A stretch of DNA of 35,235 bases from an uncultured Pelagibacteraceae bacterium (GTDB lineage Bacteria; Pseudomonadota; Alphaproteobacteria; Pelagibacterales; Pelagibacteraceae): the NCBI GenBank assembly GCA_902560685.1, contig CACEMT010000011.1, forward strand, positions 1-35,235. The letters are read 5' to 3'. Below, one piece after another: positions 31,543-35,235 of this stretch. The translations under genes were made by a program, and so were the position numbers. A model generated the notes under the pieces. It was not told where the DNA came from and ran no database searches. It saw only the letters and a list, made by a program, of their open reading frames with translations. The number at the start of each line of letters is the position of its first letter. The first letter of the stretch is position 1.

Positions 31543-32625
31543 TCACAAAATTTTTAAATATTCTTTGGTTATATTATCCCATTCAAATTTAGTTGAGTAA
31601 TCTTTAGCCTTTTTGCCCATTTCTAAATATGAATTATTTTTTAAAATTAAATCTATACTAGAATAAATTTCTTCTAAACTGTTACCATCACAAATAATTC
31701 CTGTTTCATTATTTTTAATTGCATCTGATGCACCTCCATCTTTTCCTCCAATAGAAGGTATTCCATATTGAGCAGCCTCTACATAGGCAATACCAAATCC
31801 TTCAACTGAAGTTTTGTGGATAATTGATGGCATTACAAAAAGATTTGATTTTGAAACAAGAGCATTCTTTAAATTTTGTGAAATGTTTTTTAGAAACATT
31901 ACATTTTCACTTAATTCTAGCTCGTTTGTAAGTTTCTTAATATTTTCCTCTTCTTCACCATAGCCAACACAAGTATAGATAATGTTAGGGTATATTTGTT
32001 TGAGATTTCTCAATGCCATTATAACTTTTTCATGATTTTTTCTTTTATCAAATCTAGAAACTGTAATTAATCTAGGACTCTTTTTTTTTAATAAATTATC
32101 AGCTTCTTTAATAGATGATTTATCTATTTCTTTAACTGGAAATACACCAGGATTAATAACAATTATTTTATTTCCATCTATTCCAATCTCTATTGCTAAA
32201 TTTTTTGTATATTCTGAATTAGCAACAACTTGATTGATATTTTCAAAAGCTTTTAAAATTCTTCTATTAGCAAATGATCCTTTCTTATGATTTATTTCTT
32301 TTGAGTGAATTAGACAAATCTTTTTCTTTGTTGTTTTAATTAATTCTAAACTTTTCCAGTGATCTGCAATAACACAACTTATATTTTGATTTTTTTTTAT
32401 AAATTCATTTACCAAATATGATTTACGATGCTTTCTTAAAAGTTTAATTCCCCCAACTCTATCAATAGAAAAAGATACTTTTTGATCATGTTCCTTATAT
32501 TTTTCATGGTAATCTGCAAATACTTTTACTAAATTATACTTTGCTAAAGAACAGGTTAGCCCCCACATTAAGTTTTGCATTCCACCAACTTCTGGAGGAA
32601 AAGATCTGGTAACTATTATATACAT
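31543..32625 (-). CDS. GT4-family glycosyltransferase
   Basis: A 360-residue GT-B enzyme. The N-terminus IIVTRSFPPEVGGMQNLMWGL has the FPPxxGGxxxxV-type loop of group-1 transferases; VANSEYTKNLAIEIG and VINPGVFP close the first domain. The C-terminal domain has LITVSRFDKRKNHEKVIMAL, YTCVGYGEEEENIKKL, and LFVMPSIIHKTSVEGFGIAYVEAAQYGIPSIG with the EGFGxxxxEA donor site. Complete and normal in length, so active; sugar and acceptor unknown. Its ATG shares one base with the stop of the thioredoxin-like gene (TAATG), so translation is coupled. Confidence 0.88.
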   Translation of the reverse strand: MYIIVTRSFPPEVGGMQNLMWGLTCSLAKYNLVKVFADYHEKYKEHDQKVSFSIDRVGGIKLLRKHRKSYLVNEFIKKNQNISCVIADHWKSLELIKTTKKKICLIHSKEINHKKGSFANRRILKAFENINQVVANSEYTKNLAIEIGIDGNKIIVINPGVFPVKEIDKSSIKEADNLLKKKSPRLITVSRFDKRKNHEKVIMALRNLKQIYPNIIYTCVGYGEEEENIKKLTNELELSENVMFLKNISQNLKNALVSKSNLFVMPSIIHKTSVEGFGIAYVEAAQYGIPSIGGKDGGASDAIKNNETGIICDGNSLEEIYSSIDLILKNNSYLEMGKKAKDYSTKFEWDNITKEYLKIL

Positions 32626-33182
32626 TAATTATTTAACCACTTGATATTACAACCCATACTTGGAATTTGACTTTCTGGTCCTTTTCCTGTTTCAGAAATT
32701 TGTTTCATGGCTTTATATAAATCACTTTCTCCACTTCTCACAGGTTTCAATTCTTTTAATTCTCTAATTCTCCCCCTGTATTGTAATTCTAAACTTTTGT
32801 TGTAGCCAAAAAAATCTGGCGTACATACAGCATCATAATTTTTTGCAGTTTTCTGAGTTTCATCAATTAGATATGGAAATTTAAAATTATTATCTTTTGA
32901 AAATTCAATCATATTTTCAAATGAGTCTTCGGGATAATTTTTTACATCATTTGAGCAAATTGCTACTGATTTTATTCCAAAATCAGCTAATTTATTTGTA
33001 TCTTCAACAATATCTTCAATTACTGCTTTTACATAAGGGCAGTGATTGCAAATAAACATTATCAAAGTACCATTGTCTCCTCTGATATCATTTAATGAAA
33101 TAATTTTATTTTCAGTAGACTTTAATTGGAAATTTTCTGCTTTTTTCCCAAAATCACATATTGGAGTTTTTGTAAGCGACAT
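32625..33182 (-). CDS. Thioredoxin-fold (AhpC/TSA-like) protein with CNHC motif
   Basis: A 185-residue soluble thioredoxin-fold protein. After a redoxin-like N-terminus (FGKKAENFQLKSTENKIISLNDI) comes LIMFICNHCPYVKAV, with C45-x-x-C48 at the active-site position, then IAICSND-like (VAICSND) and FPYLIDETQKTAKNYDAVCTPDFF with the cis-Pro equivalent. This matches a common bacterial 'thioredoxin family protein' with a CNHCPYV motif, probably a cytoplasmic reductase or peroxiredoxin-like enzyme; the partner is unknown. First gene of a leftward group with the GT4 gene. Only 19 bp separate its start from the divergent gene at 33202. Confidence 0.8.
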   Translation of the reverse strand: MSLTKTPICDFGKKAENFQLKSTENKIISLNDIRGDNGTLIMFICNHCPYVKAVIEDIVEDTNKLADFGIKSVAICSNDVKNYPEDSFENMIEFSKDNNFKFPYLIDETQKTAKNYDAVCTPDFFGYNKSLELQYRGRIRELKELKPVRSGESDLYKAMKQISETGKGPESQIPSMGCNIKWLNN

Positions 33183-33201
33183 GTTAAGTATTATATAAGA
33201 T

Positions 33202-33714
33202 ATGTTTTACGATTTGGAAAATAAAAAACCAAAAAATTCTGGCGAAAATTGGGTAGCACCAAACGCAGTTATTATTGGGGATGTAACATTAGACAAAAAC
33301 TCTAGCATTTGGTTTAATGCAACTCTTAGAGGGGATATAGAAAATATTCATATAGGTGAGGGATCTAATATTCAAGATGGAAGTGTTTTACATACCGATC
33401 CAGGTTGTCCTTTAAAAGTTGGAAAGAATGTAACTGTTGGACATCTTGTTATGCTTCACGGATGTACGATAGGAGATAATAGTTTAATTGGAATCGGCGC
33501 GGTAATTCTTAATAAAGCAAAAATCGGAAAAAATTGCATTATAGGAGCTAAAGCACTTATTACTGAAAATAAAGAAATACCAGACAACTCACTTGTTATT
33601 GGTTCTCCCGGTAAAGTTATTAGAGAGGTTACTGAAGAAGAAAAAAAAGATATAGCAGAAAATACTAAACATTATCAAGATAACTGGAAAAAATATTCTA
33701 AATCAATTTTTTAG
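33202..33714 (+). CDS. Gamma-class carbonic anhydrase-like hexapeptide protein (YrdA/PaaY family)
   Basis: A 170-residue left-handed beta-helix protein. The hexapeptide pattern is clear from WVAPNAVIIGDVTLDKNSSIWFNATLRGD through VGKNVTVGHLVMLHGCTIGDNSLIGIGAVILN. The metal histidines appear in VLHTD and VGHLVMLHG, as in gamma-carbonic anhydrases; a C-terminal helix with EEEKKDI caps the trimer. Many such proteins have weak or no anhydrase activity and may act as metal-dependent transferases or thioesterases. Start codon is followed by the typical short N-terminal strand. It is 19 bp from the divergent thioredoxin-like gene. Confidence 0.87.
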   Translation: MFYDLENKKPKNSGENWVAPNAVIIGDVTLDKNSSIWFNATLRGDIENIHIGEGSNIQDGSVLHTDPGCPLKVGKNVTVGHLVMLHGCTIGDNSLIGIGAVILNKAKIGKNCIIGAKALITENKEIPDNSLVIGSPGKVIREVTEEEKKDIAENTKHYQDNWKKYSKSIF

Positions 33715-33733
33715 TTATACTTAATTTAAATTA

Positions 33734-34636
33734 ATGACTAGACATCCTCATCATTTTAAAATTGCTTTTGCTTTAGCTTTTTCAGCTGGGGCGTGGGGTA
33801 TTTATTGGTTACCACAAAGAATACTCGTTGAAGGTGGTCTTACAGGTGGATGGGGGACTATTTCTCAAATGATAATAGGATTTTTAATATTATTACCATT
33901 AGCTCTTTGGAGATTAATTAAAAAAAAAGAAACTGGCTTTGAGTTACCGGTCACCGGTTTACTAGTTGGTGGTGGCTTTATTTGTTATGCTTTAAGCTTT
34001 CTTTTAACAGATGTTGTTCGTGCATTAATATTATTTTATATGACGCCAATTTGGACAACAATATTTGAAATATTATTTTTAAAAAAAAGACCTGGCTTGG
34101 AAAGAGCACTTACATTGGGCTTAGCTCTTAGTGGCCTGTGGATAGTTTTCAGCAAACAAACTATTATACCACTCCCTGAAAATGCAGGAGATTGGTTAGC
34201 ATTAGTAGGTGGTGCAATATTTGCTGGTGGAATGATAAGACTTGAGGTTGTTAAAACCGATGGCGTATTTCCAATTATATTTTCATTTTTTTTCTATGGA
34301 GCTTTATTTAATATCGTTGCTGGATTTTTTTTAGTTGATTACCTTGGAGAAATGCCTGCTATCGAAGCTTTCATTTCAATGTCCTCCTTTTTATTTATTA
34401 TATCTGTGTTTTATTTTATTCCAACAGGAATAATAATACTTTGGGCTCCAAGTAAATTAGGTGCAGGCTTATGTTCAATTCTTTTTCTTGCAGAAATTGT
34501 TGTGGGTGTAATAAGTTCAAGTATACTTACAAACGAACCATTTGGCTGGAGAGAAATAGTAGGTAGCTCGATGATAGTTTTAGGAGGAATTTTAGCAGTA
34601 GTACTTGCTCCTAAAGAAGAAAAATTGCTTAATTAA
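33734..34636 (+). CDS. EamA/DMT-superfamily transporter
   Basis: A 300-residue inner-membrane protein with ten hydrophobic segments in two repeats, the layout of drug/metabolite transporters (EamA). FALAFSAGAWGIYWLPQRIL opens the first repeat; ALILFYMTPIWTTIFEILFLKKRP closes it, and the second ends with ILFLAEIVVGVISSSILTNEPFGWREIVGSSMIVLGGILAVV, the matching family signature. Substrate unknown; members move amino acids, nucleotides or sugars. It starts 19 bp after the carbonic-anhydrase-like gene and may be cotranscribed. Its stop interlocks with that of fhs. Confidence 0.85.
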   Translation: MTRHPHHFKIAFALAFSAGAWGIYWLPQRILVEGGLTGGWGTISQMIIGFLILLPLALWRLIKKKETGFELPVTGLLVGGGFICYALSFLLTDVVRALILFYMTPIWTTIFEILFLKKRPGLERALTLGLALSGLWIVFSKQTIIPLPENAGDWLALVGGAIFAGGMIRLEVVKTDGVFPIIFSFFFYGALFNIVAGFFLVDYLGEMPAIEAFISMSSFLFIISVFYFIPTGIIILWAPSKLGAGLCSILFLAEIVVGVISSSILTNEPFGWREIVGSSMIVLGGILAVVLAPKEEKLLN

Positions 34637-35235
34637 AATAAACCTTCTATTTCACCTTTATCATTTAACTTAATTGAATCTGCGGCAGGAACTCTTGGAA
34701 GACCTGGCATCGTCATTATTGCTCCACAAACAACAACAATAAATTCTGCTCCTGAAGACAATCTTACTTCTCTTATTGGAACCACATGCCCTGAAGGAGC
34801 ACCTTTTAAACTTGGGTCTGTTGAAAAACTGTACTGTGTTTTAGCAATACATATTGGAAGATTTCCATAACCTTTTGACTCAAAATCTTTAAGTTGATCT
34901 CTTATTTTTGTATCAGCCACTACTTCACTTGCATGATAAATTTCTTGTGCGATTGTTTCAATTTTTTTAAATAAAGGTATTTTATCTTCATATAAAAATT
35001 TAAAAGTATTTTTGTTATTACATATATCTACAACAATATTCGCTAGATCTTTTGTACCTTCCCCTCCATCTGACCAGTGTTTACAAATAGATGATTTTAC
35101 ACCTTGTGTTTTACAAAAGTCCATAAGTGCACTAACTTCTTTATCGGTATCTGTGATAAAGTGGTTAACAGCCACTGCTACTGGTAAACCAAATTTTCTA
35201 ACATTATTAATATGTCTTTCAAGATTTACTAATCC
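34633..35235 (-). CDS. fhs: Formate-tetrahydrofolate ligase, C-terminal part (runs off window edge)
   Basis: The frame is open on the reverse strand from the right edge: GLVNLERHINNVRKFGLPVA precedes VAVNHFITDTDKEVSALMDFC, so the visible 200 residues are the C-terminus of a longer protein and the GTG near 35175 is not its start. Family sequences include HWSDGGEGTKDLA, YGNLPICIAKTQYSFSTDP, and GAEFIVVVCGAIMTMPGLPRVPAAD, all diagnostic of 10-formyltetrahydrofolate synthetase (ATP-dependent formate activation). It serves one-carbon metabolism, which may also receive units from the demethylase at 7604. The remainder lies outside the window. Confidence 0.95.
   Translation of the reverse strand, partial: GLVNLERHINNVRKFGLPVAVAVNHFITDTDKEVSALMDFCKTQGVKSSICKHWSDGGEGTKDLANIVVDICNNKNTFKFLYEDKIPLFKKIETIAQEIYHASEVVADTKIRDQLKDFESKGYGNLPICIAKTQYSFSTDPSLKGAPSGHVVPIREVRLSSGAEFIVVVCGAIMTMPGLPRVPAADSIKLNDKGEIEGLF

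Noticed and set aside
1..35235. CRISPR arrays, insertion sequences, prophage genes, integrase or origin elements
   Set aside because: No regularly spaced repeats, transposase or phage genes, or clustered DnaA-type boxes were noticed on either strand.

Overview
The window looks like a piece of a SAR11 (Candidatus Pelagibacter-like) alphaproteobacterial chromosome. This is inferred from its very AT-rich, lysine/asparagine-rich coding, its extreme compaction (largest gap about 200 bp; many genes overlap by 1-14 bp; five convergent pairs share a 4-bp interlocked stop), and its gene content (taurine transport with an omega-aminotransferase and alanine dehydrogenase, a dimethylglycine/sarcosine dehydrogenase-like protein, polyamine and MTA recycling). 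No mobile element, integrase, CRISPR array or rRNA was seen.

Layout. 1-1167: 5' part of an LDH2-type dehydrogenase gene (runs off the left edge), diverging from a GT17-type glycosyltransferase. 1164-10048: a taurine module, with tauABC leftward (tauC carrying a very large extra periplasmic segment) and, rightward across a 200-bp control region, a class III aminotransferase, alanine dehydrogenase and an FAD/GcvT-type N-demethylase. 10142-11328: a tail-anchored small protein convergent with a two-winged-helix regulator. 11363-13476: a glycosyltransferase and GMP reductase. 13607-15745: a secreted beta-propeller protein with an autotransporter-like C-terminal barrel. 15804-15880: tRNA-Met(CAT). 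15901-20398: a leftward dTDP-sugar operon (rfbB, rfbA, reductase, His-type dehydratase, rfbC-like epimerase), then a GT2 glycosyltransferase. 21348-27427: apt diverging from a rightward run of mtnP, two secreted proteins, mtnA, a class II aldolase and a speD-speE fusion. 27498-29770: an amino-acid/opine-type ABC importer (binding protein and two permeases, no ATPase). 29764-32625: surface-glycan genes, a membrane protein and a GT4 glycosyltransferase. 32625-34636: thioredoxin-like protein, gamma-carbonic-anhydrase-like protein, EamA transporter. 34633-35235: 3' part of fhs.

How the genes work together. The taurine block should import taurine, transaminate it to sulfoacetaldehyde plus alanine, and recycle alanine to pyruvate and ammonium; the demethylase could feed methylated amines into the same pool. 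The mtnP-mtnA-aldolase-speDE run couples spermidine synthesis, which produces methylthioadenosine, to salvage of that by-product to adenine, DHAP and a methylthio-aldehyde, while the divergent apt recovers the adenine. The sugar operon appears to make a dTDP-deoxysugar, possibly 3,6-dideoxy, for envelope glycans assembled by the nearby glycosyltransferases. Both ABC importers have a hairpin terminator directly after the binding-protein gene, consistent with much more binding protein than permease.

The strongest candidates for something undescribed are the inserted periplasmic domain of TauC, the Fe-S-less His-type sugar dehydratase in a dTDP pathway, the two secreted proteins embedded in the MTA-salvage run, and the tandem winged-helix regulator.
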